A stretch of DNA of 64,000 nt from Symmachiella macrocystis. Its GTDB lineage: Bacteria; Planctomycetota; Planctomycetia; Planctomycetales; Planctomycetaceae. The notes below the pieces were generated by a model, which saw only the letters and a list, made by a program, of their open reading frames with translations, was not told the origin of the DNA and searched no databases. Location of the stretch: assembly GCF_007860075.1 (NCBI RefSeq), contig NZ_SJPP01000003.1, positions 806,001 to 870,000 of the forward strand. Direction: 5' to 3'. Position numbers and translations under genes: made by a program. The number at the start of each line of letters is the position of its first letter. The stretch's first letter is position 1. This document shows positions 52,985 through 62,532 of the stretch, piece by piece.

Positions 52985-54973
52985 TTATTTGCCGAGTAGG
53001 TGTTTTTTGAGGAACATCACGACGACCTGTTGGTACAGGTCGACGTTCTCTTTTTTGCGGTAACCGTGCCCTTCGTTGAGGGCGTTCATGTACCAGACTT
53101 TGGTCCCCTGCTCTCTGAGGCGTTTGACGATTTGTTCGGCTTCGGTGACCGGCACACGGGGATCGTTTTGGCCTTGGATGACGAGTAACGGCGTTGTCAT
53201 TTTGTCGACGTGGTTTGTCGGCGAGATACTCTCCAGAAAGGCCCGCATGTCGGGATCGCGTTCGTCGCCATATTCCACGCGGCGCAGGTCGCGACGATAG
53301 TCCTTGGTGTTTTTCAAAAACGTCACGAAGTTGCTAATGCCCACGATGTCGATAGCCGCTTTCAGTCGCTCGCTGTAATGCACCACGCTGGCGAGCACCA
53401 TGTATCCGCCATAACTGCCGCCGAACACGGCCACCCGCTCTTTATCCATGTCGGGACGCGTGCCGATCCAATCGAGCAGCGCGCCGATATCTTTGACCGA
53501 GTCTTCGCGGAGTTTGCCGTTATCCAACCGCAGATACTCTTTGCCGTATCCATCCGAGCCGCGGACATTGGGAGCAACGACGGCGATCCCCAGCTTGTCT
53601 GCCCAGAGTTGAAATGTACCGGAAAACCGCGGCCGAAACTGCGATTCCGGTCCGCCGTGGATCACGATCACGACAGGAAAAGGCCCCTCGCCGCGAGGAC
53701 GATAATAAAACGCCGGGATTTCGCGCTGCCGACCGTCGACTTTGTCGAAGGTGGGATAGGTAATTAATTTTGGTTCGATGAACTGCTTTGTATCCAATCC
53801 ACCCACTTCACTGAACGTCCACCGCACCAATTCACCATGTTCGAGCGGTTTTTCGTCGAGCGCCAGCACGTAGACATCACTGGGTGAAGTGGGCGAACTG
53901 ATGGTCAACGCTAATTGAGCATTGTCGGGACTGAAGGCAATGGAATTGAAGATGCCTTGTGGGATCGACTCAACGGGCGTATAGGTTTTGTCGGCCGGAT
54001 TAAACAAGTACAACTGACTGATCCCGCCGGCATTGATCGTAAAGGCACCACGCGTGCGGTCTTGGCTGAGGGCGAATTGTTCGACGTCCCAAGGGATATC
54101 GCCGGTAATGATCTCGACCGAGAGATCCTCAAGATTCAGGTAAGCCAATTGTGCGAAGTCGGAGGCGCGATCGGTGATGAAAAAGATCCCCTGCCCGTCG
54201 GCGTCAAAACTGTTGGCAAACTCGACGAGATTCCGCGACGGGTGTTCGGCCGATCCAACCAGCAATCGTTGCTTGCCTGTTTCACGATCTAACAGATGCA
54301 CGCGCGAGTCGGTCACGCTGACATACTGTTGAATCAACAACTGCCGGCCATCTTGGGTGAAGTCAGCGGGGATCCAGGCAGTGTTATCAGGAGCTTCCCA
54401 CAGCATCTCGCTTTTTTCGTCGGCCAGAGTGGTCAGCCACACATCGTTGGTGCGGCCGTTGCGGCGTGTGCTTTGATAGGCGACGGCCGTTCCATCGGGC
54501 GTCCAGAGGACATACCGATGCCGCGACTTGCCGTCGCTGATCATGCGGTAATCGCCCGAATCGGGACTCAGCAGGAAGATTTGTGCCGCTTCGTTGCCGC
54601 CGGCGTCCATCGTAAAATTGAGCAATTCACCGCCCGGCTGACGGCTCACGCCACCAATTGGTTCTTGGAAAAAAGTAATCTGCGTCCGGGCGCCGGCCGG
54701 TTGGTCGACCCGATGGATTTGCGAGACTTCGCCGAAACGGGTCGTGATGAATAGGCTTTTGCCGTCACGGGACCAGGCGCGCAAATAGGCGGAACGGATG
54801 TTTTGATATCGGTTCAAATCCGTCACGATTTCAGGCGGGACCGGCGGAATATCCTCGAGCACGACGTTGCCGTTATTGGCGGTCGTTTGGGATTCTTGGC
54901 CACTTGCCACCGAGTAGGGAGCAACGATTCCCACAAGGACTGCCAACAACAGACCGATTCTTTTGACTTGCAT
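52985..54973 (-). CDS. Secreted S9-family prolyl oligopeptidase
   Basis: A 662-residue exported serine peptidase. The ATG at 54973 (GAGGA upstream) gives a signal peptide ending near SVASGQ; the longer frame adds 46 unsupported residues. The N-terminal beta-propeller (about 45-400) is of the WD40-like/TolB type. The alpha/beta-hydrolase domain has the nucleophile GGSYGGYM, Asp in QGQNDPRVP and His in NEGHGYRKKEN. These enzymes cleave dipeptides or acyl-peptides from short peptides. It begins 52 bases after the RND pump gene, so co-transcription is possible. Confidence 0.92.
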   Translation of the reverse strand: MQVKRIGLLLAVLVGIVAPYSVASGQESQTTANNGNVVLEDIPPVPPEIVTDLNRYQNIRSAYLRAWSRDGKSLFITTRFGEVSQIHRVDQPAGARTQITFFQEPIGGVSRQPGGELLNFTMDAGGNEAAQIFLLSPDSGDYRMISDGKSRHRYVLWTPDGTAVAYQSTRRNGRTNDVWLTTLADEKSEMLWEAPDNTAWIPADFTQDGRQLLIQQYVSVTDSRVHLLDRETGKQRLLVGSAEHPSRNLVEFANSFDADGQGIFFITDRASDFAQLAYLNLEDLSVEIITGDIPWDVEQFALSQDRTRGAFTINAGGISQLYLFNPADKTYTPVESIPQGIFNSIAFSPDNAQLALTISSPTSPSDVYVLALDEKPLEHGELVRWTFSEVGGLDTKQFIEPKLITYPTFDKVDGRQREIPAFYYRPRGEGPFPVVIVIHGGPESQFRPRFSGTFQLWADKLGIAVVAPNVRGSDGYGKEYLRLDNGKLREDSVKDIGALLDWIGTRPDMDKERVAVFGGSYGGYMVLASVVHYSERLKAAIDIVGISNFVTFLKNTKDYRRDLRRVEYGDERDPDMRAFLESISPTNHVDKMTTPLLVIQGQNDPRVPVTEAEQIVKRLREQGTKVWYMNALNEGHGYRKKENVDLYQQVVVMFLKKHLLGK

Positions 54974-55025
54974 GGGCACGTTTTCCTCATCCGTAAGTAG
55001 TTTGCATGCAGTGATTCTGGCGGAA

Positions 55026-58000
55026 TTATACGTCAGCTTCAACGGCTGGTTCCGGTTCGGGCTGCTCGGCGATTTTTTCAAGGTCTCGATTCGAATCAGA
55101 GTCGATCGCAACGCCGGGTGCTGCCAAGACGCGTTTACGCCGGTTGGGAAAATCGACGATGTATTGCTTCATACCCAAGGTCAACGTGAACACCGTCGGC
55201 ACCAGGATTAGGGTGAAGATTGTCGAGACCAACAACCCGCCGAGTACGACGCTTCCCAGTCCTCGATACAGTTCGCTTCCTTCGCCGGGAAACAGCACCA
55301 GCGGCAACAAGCCCAACACGGTCGTCATCGTCGTAATGAAAATTGGCCGGATCCGGTTGCGCACGCTTTCAGGAATGGCTTCTTTGGGCGACATGCCTTC
55401 GACGCGCATATGATGCAGTGATTGATGCACGATTAAAATTGCGTTGTTGACAACCGTACCGATCAGAATGATGAAGCCCAGCATCGTCAGTACGTCCAGC
55501 GGTTGCAAGATGAACACGTTGAGAAAGCGCAGTCCCAATAATCCACCGACCGCTCCCAGCGGCACGGTCAGGATGATGACGAAGGGATACAACCAGGATT
55601 CGAAGAGCGCCGCCATCAGCAGGTAAGTAATCGCCAGCGCCAGCGCGAGGTTCCACTTAAGCGCCTCCCAGGTTTCTTCCAATTTGTCGGCCGTTCCGGA
55701 GATGTTAATCATGTATTCGCCATCGACGGCAATGTCGCTCAGGATCGGATTGACGATTTCTTGTTCGATCCGTTCCCGGGCTTCCTCCAAAGGAATTTCC
55801 GGCGGCGGAGATACCTGGATGGTGATCGCACGTAGGCGTTCGCGGCGATTGATCTGTTCGGGGCCGCTTTGCAAGGTGATATCAGCCAGCGCCCCCAACG
55901 GGACCAAATGCCCGGTTGGTGTGGCGATGGGTAGCGACGCCAAATCGTGAGTGTGCGCCTCGGTCGAGTTGCTCCCCATGATCGTTACGTCAATTTTTTC
56001 ACCACCGACGAAATAGTCCCCGGCATAGGCTCCGTCGACGAGGGAATTGACCGTATAGCCTAGCTCCTGTGCCGTGACACCCATTTCGGCCGCTTCCACG
56101 AGTCTCGGCTCGAGGTGGATTTCCGGGCTGGATAAGTCAAGACTCGGCCGCGGCAAGGCTTGAGCCTCGGGCATGATCTGTTTGACTTGCCCCAGCACTT
56201 TTTGCCCCATCGCCACGAGTTCTTTCAGATCGGGGCCGGTGATTTCGACATCGATCGTTCGTCCACCGGTGATGCCCCGCTCGAACAAGCTAGACTGCTT
56301 GGCGACGCCGATGGTGCCGGGGAATTTCGATCCGACCTCTTTGAGCAGCGGAATCAACTCGTGAACTCGCTTGGGATCCGCTGAACGAGCCCCCATAAAC
56401 ACCCGCCGACCCCGCACGACATAGAAATAGTAATTGATGCCGGGATATTCGCTGTTCTTGTCGTTCATCCCATCTTCGTCAAGATCCCAGTAAGGTCGCA
56501 ACTCATCTTCGATCTGCGTCCCCATTTCCAACAGCTGATCCATGTTGTACCCGGGCGGGGGGGAGATAAACATGAAGACGAAATTGCGATTTCCGCCAGG
56601 CAAATATTCGACTTTGGGCCAAAATTGGTAACTCAACGCGATGGATACGCCCAACAACAGCAACACCACAGCCACGGAGCGAATCTTGCTATGCTGAATC
56701 CAACGGTTGATGCCCACGACCATCTCGATAAACAGCACGCCGAATTTGCCGAGGATTCCAGAAACCTTGCGAACCGAACTCGCTGCGGCGCGCGCCTTTG
56801 CTCGCTGGGCTTTGCGACGGTTACCGTTTTGGTTGTTGTTCGTGGAATCCTGTTTGTGCCTCTTCTCTCCGCCCACGCGGAATAATCGTGAGGCCGCTGT
56901 AGGAATCACGGTGACGGAAACGATTAATGATAACCCCACAGCGAAACTGATTGCCAAAGCGATGTCGCGGAACAGTTGTCCGGACATTTCTTCGACAAAC
57001 ACGACCGGCAGGAAGACAGCGATCGTGGTCAATGTCGAAGCGACGACGGCACCCCAAACCTCTTGCGTCCCGCGAGCGGCGGCGGTCATGGCCGATTCAC
57101 CGAGTTGGAAGCGGCGGTGAATGTTTTCCAATACCACGACAGCATTATCGACCAACATCCCCACGGCAAAGGACATCCCGGCCAGACTGATGACATTGAG
57201 CGACCGGCCTGCAATCCCCAGTAGTAAAAACGTGCCCACGATACTGATGGGAATCGCCAAGCCCACAATCAGCGCGCCGCGGGCATACCAAAATCCCGCG
57301 CCAACGATCAGGGCCAAGCACAGTAGCGAATACCAGGGGGAAATGAAGGCGGCGGCCATAGCGGTTGCCACGATCACCGGCATTAACAACATGGTCCGTA
57401 AGCCGCGATGCAAGAACAGCATCAACACGATCATCGTCAGCGCACCACCGATGAAAATGTTTTGCTGAACGCGACTGATGGCTGCGTTGATATAGGTCGT
57501 TTCGTCGTAATATTGATACAACTCCAACTTGCGGTGACTGAGCACGCCCGCATTCAATTCTTCAGTCGCTTCACGAAGTCCTTTCATGACCTCCAAAACA
57601 TTGGCCCCGGTTTGGCGCTGGACCCCTAAGCCGTTACTAGAAATGCCGTATCGCCGCGAAATACTGGTCGGTTTCTTGTAGCCGACAGCCACGTCGGCCA
57701 CGTCGCGAATATAAACCGGCGTGCCGCCGCGTACGGCCAGCAATTGATTGCCCACCTGCTCAGGGCTGCGAAACTGCCCGAGCGTGCGCACCACCCAGCG
57801 GCGCTTGCCCTCCCACAGATCGCCGCCCGACGAATCTTGGTTTTGCGTTTGCAATACCCGGCGCACGTCACCAATCGTTAGCTGCCGCGCCGCTAACCGT
57901 GCGGGATCAACGATTACTTGTAATTCCTCTTCCATTCCGCCATATACATAGACGTCAGCGACACCGGGAACGCGCTCCATCCGGGACTCGATCACATTTT

Positions 58001-58640
58001 CGGCAAAGCGGCGCAACTTCTGCAAATCAATCTCGGCCGGCAGCACCTCTTTGAGTTCGGGATGTTCTTCACCGATCTGCTCATACAAATTATTCAATCG
58101 AAAGACGGCCAATCCCGGGTTCGCAGCGCGGACCACCGGTTGCAGGGCCTCTTTCAAATCAGGATGGGCCTCCGCGAATGTGGCGATCTGTTCCTTAGTC
58201 GGTGGCCGTGCCGTGAGCACAAATCGGGCGATCGCGCGGTCTGAAACGTTCCGCGTGCTGATCATCGGCTCCAACGCATCGATGGGATACTCGCGCACCT
58301 GTTGCAAACGCGTGTTGACCTTGAGCATCGCTTCATCGATGTCCATCCCGATAATGAATTCCAGCGTAATCCGCCCCTCGGAATCCATGCACTCGGAGGA
58401 CATCTTGATCAGCCCCTCGACCGACTTGAGCTGCTCCTCCTGTTCCTGCACAATCTCGCGTTCGATCTCTTGCGGAGAAGCGCCGGGCCATCGGGTTTCG
58501 ATCCGCAGCACGGGGGTTTCAACTTCCGGCGTCAACTGCTTGGGCATCGTGACCATCGCAATGATGCCAAACAGCGAAACTAACAGCACACCCACGGCAA
58601 CTTTGACCGGATTTCGTAAAAGTGCTTCGAGAAATTGCAT
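55026..58640 (-). CDS. RND-family efflux transporter (HAE1/AcrB-like)
   Basis: A 1204-residue inner-membrane pump from the ATG at 58640. It has the twelve-helix RND plan with two large periplasmic loops. The N-terminus (MQFLEALLRNPVKVAVGVLL) and the TM4 proton-relay region GMLVDNAVVVLENI are clear, as are GLRTMLLMPV and the C-terminal LGFIILIGTVVNNAILIVHQ and GLLPLVLFPGEGSELYRGLG. It is about 150 residues longer than AcrB, partly from a Lys/Arg/Asn/Gln-rich insert (near residues 595-640) in the cytoplasmic middle. No membrane-fusion or outer-membrane partner is encoded in the window, and the substrate is unknown. Confidence 0.93.
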   Translation of the reverse strand: MQFLEALLRNPVKVAVGVLLVSLFGIIAMVTMPKQLTPEVETPVLRIETRWPGASPQEIEREIVQEQEEQLKSVEGLIKMSSECMDSEGRITLEFIIGMDIDEAMLKVNTRLQQVREYPIDALEPMISTRNVSDRAIARFVLTARPPTKEQIATFAEAHPDLKEALQPVVRAANPGLAVFRLNNLYEQIGEEHPELKEVLPAEIDLQKLRRFAENVIESRMERVPGVADVYVYGGMEEELQVIVDPARLAARQLTIGDVRRVLQTQNQDSSGGDLWEGKRRWVVRTLGQFRSPEQVGNQLLAVRGGTPVYIRDVADVAVGYKKPTSISRRYGISSNGLGVQRQTGANVLEVMKGLREATEELNAGVLSHRKLELYQYYDETTYINAAISRVQQNIFIGGALTMIVLMLFLHRGLRTMLLMPVIVATAMAAAFISPWYSLLCLALIVGAGFWYARGALIVGLAIPISIVGTFLLLGIAGRSLNVISLAGMSFAVGMLVDNAVVVLENIHRRFQLGESAMTAAARGTQEVWGAVVASTLTTIAVFLPVVFVEEMSGQLFRDIALAISFAVGLSLIVSVTVIPTAASRLFRVGGEKRHKQDSTNNNQNGNRRKAQRAKARAAASSVRKVSGILGKFGVLFIEMVVGINRWIQHSKIRSVAVVLLLLGVSIALSYQFWPKVEYLPGGNRNFVFMFISPPPGYNMDQLLEMGTQIEDELRPYWDLDEDGMNDKNSEYPGINYYFYVVRGRRVFMGARSADPKRVHELIPLLKEVGSKFPGTIGVAKQSSLFERGITGGRTIDVEITGPDLKELVAMGQKVLGQVKQIMPEAQALPRPSLDLSSPEIHLEPRLVEAAEMGVTAQELGYTVNSLVDGAYAGDYFVGGEKIDVTIMGSNSTEAHTHDLASLPIATPTGHLVPLGALADITLQSGPEQINRRERLRAITIQVSPPPEIPLEEARERIEQEIVNPILSDIAVDGEYMINISGTADKLEETWEALKWNLALALAITYLLMAALFESWLYPFVIILTVPLGAVGGLLGLRFLNVFILQPLDVLTMLGFIILIGTVVNNAILIVHQSLHHMRVEGMSPKEAIPESVRNRIRPIFITTMTTVLGLLPLVLFPGEGSELYRGLGSVVLGGLLVSTIFTLILVPTVFTLTLGMKQYIVDFPNRRKRVLAAPGVAIDSDSNRDLEKIAEQPEPEPAVEADV

Positions 58641-58805
58641 AAAGCTCGCGCAACCGCAACTGGAGGGGGGGGAGGGACATTGTGCGGCAGTGAGAAGGCA
58701 GTCCCCACTGCCAGCGAGGACGTCCCTAGATTGTATCACGTCCGCTAAGCAATGTCAGCCACAGGCAGCGCAAGGCAGCTATTTCGACCTCAAGCCTCGC
58801 CCCCC

Positions 58806-60008
58806 CTACGTCGTGTACTCCGAATTGAGCCGCACATACTCCGCCGTGAGATCACTCGTCCAGTACCGCACGGCGGACTCGCCGCTGCCACAGATTAAAT
58901 CGATGTGGATCTCTCGATTGTCACGCATCGACTGCGACACGGCCGCTTCGTCGTATGAGACGGGCGAACCTTGTTCGTAGAGCAGCGTGTCATTGAGCCG
59001 CAGCGTGATCTCTTCCTCGCGCAAGGTGACACCGGCGTAACCGACGGCGGAAACGATGCGGCCCCAGTTGGGATCAGCGCCGGTCACCGCCGTCTTCACC
59101 AACGCGCTATCAGCAACCGTCTTGGCAATGCGAAACGCATCTTCGCGCGTTGCTAAACCGGCAACGTCGATCGTAATGATGTGGTCGGCGCCTTCCGCAT
59201 CGCGAATGATCGCCTGCGCCAATTCGGCCGCGACCTCGTCGAACGCTTGTTGCAATGCGTCCCCGGCTGTTTCATCCATCGCACCACCGGCAGCGGCGTT
59301 GGCTAACAAGACCACCGTGTCACTGGTACTGGTATGCCCCTCGACGCTGATGCAGTTGAAACTGCGATCGACCGCGTGCCGTAACATCGCATCCGCAGTT
59401 TCAGGCGACAGTACCGCATCGGTCATGATCACCGACAACATCGTCGCCATGTTCGGCCCAATCATCGCCGCTCCCTTGGCGACACCGGTGACGGTGACTT
59501 CGGTCTCTCCCACCATGATTTTCCGGGTGGCGAGTTTGTGAAACGTATCGGTCGTCATGATCGCCTGCGCGGCTTGCACGAGCGATGCCGCATCGGGTTT
59601 AAGTTGCGCCGCCACTTGCGGAATACCGGCGGCGATTTTTTCAAACGGCAGAAAATGCCCGATCACCCCCGTCGAGCAAACCAGCACGCCTTGCGGTTCA
59701 CAACCGAGTTCAGCAGCCACCAACTCCGTCATCCGCTGCGAATCGGCCAACCCACGGTCGCCAGTGCAAGCATTGGCATTGCCCGAGTTGATCACCACGG
59801 CACGCGCCGTCGCCGCAGGTACCCGTTCGCGGGAGACCTTCACCGGCGCACCATGCACAAGATTCTGCGTAAACACCCCCGCCGCCGCACACGGGGTCTC
59901 GGAGGCAAACAGCGCCAAGTCCAATTTGCCAGGGTCGCTCTTGATCCCGCAAGCAACTCCGGCAACGCGAAATCCGCGGGGCAAGGAAATTTGATCAGTC
60001 ACAGTCAT
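58806..60008 (-). CDS. argJ: Bifunctional ornithine acetyltransferase / N-acetylglutamate synthase
   Basis: A 400-residue ArgJ, which moves acetyl groups from N-acetylornithine to glutamate in the cyclic arginine pathway, and can also use acetyl-CoA. The N-terminal part has SGNANACTG. The self-cleavage/nucleophile motif is [14 protein letters not shown], with the Thr that becomes the new N-terminus of the beta chain. DPNWGRI and the C-terminal NSEYTT complete the pattern. The size is normal. No other arg genes are nearby, so it is a stand-alone gene here. Confidence 0.96.
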   Translation of the reverse strand: MTVTDQISLPRGFRVAGVACGIKSDPGKLDLALFASETPCAAAGVFTQNLVHGAPVKVSRERVPAATARAVVINSGNANACTGDRGLADSQRMTELVAAELGCEPQGVLVCSTGVIGHFLPFEKIAAGIPQVAAQLKPDAASLVQAAQAIMTTDTFHKLATRKIMVGETEVTVTGVAKGAAMIGPNMATMLSVIMTDAVLSPETADAMLRHAVDRSFNCISVEGHTSTSDTVVLLANAAAGGAMDETAGDALQQAFDEVAAELAQAIIRDAEGADHIITIDVAGLATREDAFRIAKTVADSALVKTAVTGADPNWGRIVSAVGYAGVTLREEEITLRLNDTLLYEQGSPVSYDEAAVSQSMRDNREIHIDLICGSGESAVRYWTSDLTAEYVRLNSEYTT

Positions 60009-60066
60009 ATCGTCCGCAGGGTTTTAATCAGAAGCTAGGATGCATGACGGACAACCACAAATTTTC

Positions 60067-60101
60067 TCTCTCTCCCGTGAAGGAGAGGGCCGGGGTGAGG
60101 G
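60067..60101. repeat. Dispersed intergenic repeat (family E)
   Basis: CTCTCTCCCGTGAAGGAGAG forms a short stem and is followed by GGCCGGGGTGAGGG. The word is of a type scattered between genes in many bacterial genomes. It occurs once here, just upstream of argJ. Confidence 0.5.
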
Positions 60102-60171
60102 CCGCCGCACGATTACGCTCGCCATCGTAACAATCTTGGCCCTGAAGACAAATGCTGCTCCTTGTTTCTGC

Positions 60172-60612
60172 TCAGTGCAATTTCCCAAGCAGAAACGCAC
60201 CCGCAACGTTAAAAATCACCAGTAGAATGGGGAGATTGAACAAGAGATTGTTACCTATGGGTAGGGCCTCTGCGTTGCATAGTGCGCAGAGTGCAGCCCA
60301 CGCTAAGACAATACCAGATGCAACAAGAAACAATGCAAACGCGGCACCTTCAACACCGCCGACCAAGTATCCAAACAGGACCAACCCCGCATTGATGCTG
60401 AGTGTGACGATGATCACCATGCGCACCAACCAGTTTTCCGCCTCCCGTTGGACTTGGCCTTGACGTTGAGCCACGGTGCGATCGTCGGCAACTTGTGGAG
60501 CAGCGACTTGAGTCGCTCCCTCGCCTACGGTTGCGACCTGCTCGCCGTCACATTGAGGGCAGACCGTGTCACTCAACAGGATTGCCTTTCCGCAATGTTG
60601 GCAAGGTCGCAT
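60172..60612 (-). CDS. Zinc-ribbon membrane protein, copy 1
   Basis: A 146-residue protein, the most divergent of three tandem paralogues. The first 22 residues form a zinc ribbon (CQHC...CPQC). A basic-to-mixed linker is followed by two or more hydrophobic helices from about residue 65, starting IIVTLSINAGLVLFGYLVGG, which is shared with the other copies. The middle and end (WAALCALCNAEALPIGNNLL...AGAFLLGKLH) differ from copies 2 and 3. No function can be assigned. Confidence 0.8.
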   Translation of the reverse strand: MRPCQHCGKAILLSDTVCPQCDGEQVATVGEGATQVAAPQVADDRTVAQRQGQVQREAENWLVRMVIIVTLSINAGLVLFGYLVGGVEGAAFALFLVASGIVLAWAALCALCNAEALPIGNNLLFNLPILLVIFNVAGAFLLGKLH

Positions 60613-60805
60613 GAAATCACCGGTCGTGTTGTCGGGCGAGTGACTAACGGCGCGTCAAAAATAGGATGCTACGGGCGGATTGACATTCAGTACAACTTGT
60701 ATCAGCGACAAAAAACGTCTGCATAAGTCAAAAACGGTACCCAGCACCAATACGATTACTATCGTAATGAGGTCACGGTCAATGAAAAAAGCTGCCGAGC
60801 TGGTC

Positions 60806-61318
60806 CTATGGAGTGAGTTTTAACAAGCAATAAAACGCACCGACACCATTGGCGACCACCAGCAGTAACGCTGCAAGATCCAAGGAAAACTCGAGATCCA
60901 ACTCGGGTTTTAGCTTGGGGAACACTGGAGACAAAACGATCAATAAAAATAGATAAGGGATAAGAGCAATCAGAAAGAACGTACCATCAAAATAGCGGAG
61001 CAACTGGGGTACCACTAATAGTAGCGCCACGATCGACATCGCCCACCCGGCACCTTGCGTACCGCCAACCAGATATCCAAAGAGGACCAACCCCGCATTG
61101 ATGCTAAGCGTGACGATGACCAACCTGCGTATCGACCAGCTTTCTGGGTACCATTGGATTTCTTTTTGGCGTTGATCCAGGGTGTGGTCATTCCTGACGC
61201 CTGATGCGGGGGCCTTAGCCACTCCCAAGCCTACGCTCGCGACCTGTTCGCCGTCGCACGACGGGCAGATCGTGTCACTCAGCTGGATTGCTTTTCCGCA
61301 ATGTTGGCAAGGACGCAT
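60806..61318 (-). CDS. Zinc-ribbon membrane protein, copy 2
   Basis: A 170-residue protein. Residues 1-65 (zinc ribbon CQHC...CPSC, then the linker ending DQRQKEIQWYPESW) are almost identical to copy 3, as are the last 16 residues (ANGVGAFYCLLKLTP). Between them lie hydrophobic helices that differ in sequence and length from copy 3, with a short charged loop (PKLKPELDLEF). So the ends have been kept while the middle changed. Function unknown. Confidence 0.8.
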   Translation of the reverse strand: MRPCQHCGKAIQLSDTICPSCDGEQVASVGLGVAKAPASGVRNDHTLDQRQKEIQWYPESWSIRRLVIVTLSINAGLVLFGYLVGGTQGAGWAMSIVALLLVVPQLLRYFDGTFFLIALIPYLFLLIVLSPVFPKLKPELDLEFSLDLAALLLVVANGVGAFYCLLKLTP

Positions 61319-61511
61319 GAAATCACCGGTCGTGTATTTGGGCGAGTGACTAACGGCACGTCAAAAATAGGATGCTACGGGCGGATTGACAGTCAGTACA
61401 ACTTGTATCAGCGAAAAAAAATGTCTGCATAAGTCAAAAACGGTACCCAGCACCAATACGATTACTATCGTAATGAGGTCACGGTCAATGAAAAAAGCTG
61501 CCGAGCTGGTC

Positions 61512-62099
61512 CTATGGAGTGAGCTTTAACAAGCAATAAAACGCACCAACGCCATTGGCGATAGCCAGCATTATCGCTGCAAGAAAGAAGGAAAACCCGA
61601 GATCGATCACGGATGTTGGTTTAGGCTTGCGGAACACTGAACATAAAACGATCAAATAGATCAACAAATAGATCGAAACGGTAAAATAGACCGAAGTGGT
61701 TGAAAAGGTTAAAAAGACAGCAGCGACGAAGTAGTAGAAGAGAAAGAAGAGAATAATGATCCTTAATTCTCCTATGGGCGAGACCGCTCCCACCGTGATA
61801 TAAAGCGCCACCAACGACATCGCCCACCCGACGCCTTGCGCACCGCCAATCAGATATCCAAAGAGGATCAACCCCGCATTGATGCTATGCGTGACGATGA
61901 CCAACCTGCGCATCGACCAGCTTTCTGGGTACCATTGGATTTCTTTTTGGCGTTGATCCAGGGTGTGGTCGTTCCTGACGCCTGATGCGGGGGCCTTCGC
62001 CACTCCCAGGCCTACGCTCGCGACCTGTTCGCCGTCGCACAGCGGGCAGATCGTGTCACTCAGCTGGATCGCCTTTCCGCAATGTTGGCAAGGTCGCAT
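61512..62099 (-). CDS. Zinc-ribbon membrane protein, copy 3
   Basis: A 195-residue protein from the ATG at 62099, set by alignment with the two other copies; the longest frame adds 35 unrelated residues. The zinc ribbon is CQHC...CPLC. The hydrophobic middle (about residues 98-170) is longer than in copy 2 and is rich in Phe, Tyr and Ile. It ends with the shared ANGVGAFYCLLKLTP. It is the upstream copy in the direction of transcription. Function unknown. Confidence 0.8.
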   Translation of the reverse strand: MRPCQHCGKAIQLSDTICPLCDGEQVASVGLGVAKAPASGVRNDHTLDQRQKEIQWYPESWSMRRLVIVTHSINAGLILFGYLIGGAQGVGWAMSLVALYITVGAVSPIGELRIIILFFLFYYFVAAVFLTFSTTSVYFTVSIYLLIYLIVLCSVFRKPKPTSVIDLGFSFFLAAIMLAIANGVGAFYCLLKLTP

Positions 62100-62532
62100 G
62101 AAATCACCGGTCGTGTTGTCGGGCGCGTGACTGACTAAGCAACTGTTCGTGTACACATCCGTGTAGCGGGAGTGCGAGGTTTCCGCCGAGCCGCGAATTG
62201 CCAAATGTCGTACATCAGAAGTGAATCATACCCGCAGATTCATGCAGATTAAACACAGACCAACAGAAGTATCACGTCGACAATCACGTCGGTGCGAATG
62301 AGCACACGCAAAGAGTTGCACGTGAAAGGAAGCTATCGTGGAACGTCGACGACTCACGCAGCTAGGTTGAATTCTGTGGCGACGGGCTGATTAAGAAAAC
62401 GCGTTTTTATACGTATTCTCTTTTTCTTCTTTGCGGCTCTGCGCCTTTGCGCGAGTCCTTTTTGAAGCGTATCATCTCTCGTCCTACCCGAGAAAGGTGC
62501 GTCGCGATGCATCCTACGAGCGGCGGTTCGAC
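62100..62532. other. Intergenic region with two dispersed repeats
   Basis: 433 bases between copy 3 and the sulfotransferase gene, with no supported gene. 62428-62455 is a copy of the 23661 inverted-repeat arm (it reads TTTGCGGCTCTGCGCCTTTG inside). 62492-62517 is a copy of repeat family C, GAAAGGTGCGTCGCGATGCA. A 60-codon frame over this stretch is just a reading of the repeats. Confidence 0.5.

Larger units (their letters stand above)
60613..62099. repeat. Tandem duplication, period 706 bases
   Basis: The gap 60613-60805 and the gap 61319-61511 are both 193 bases long and differ at roughly eight positions. Gene copies 2 and 3 on their left and right share near-identical 5' and 3' ends. The offset between unit starts, 60806 and 61512, is 706. 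The similarity stops shortly upstream of copy 3, at about 62130. Confidence 0.85.

Noticed and set aside
60613-61511. Near-identical spacers considered as a CRISPR-like or integron-like array
   Set aside because: Only two 193-base copies tied to gene duplication; no short regular repeats, cas genes or integrase.
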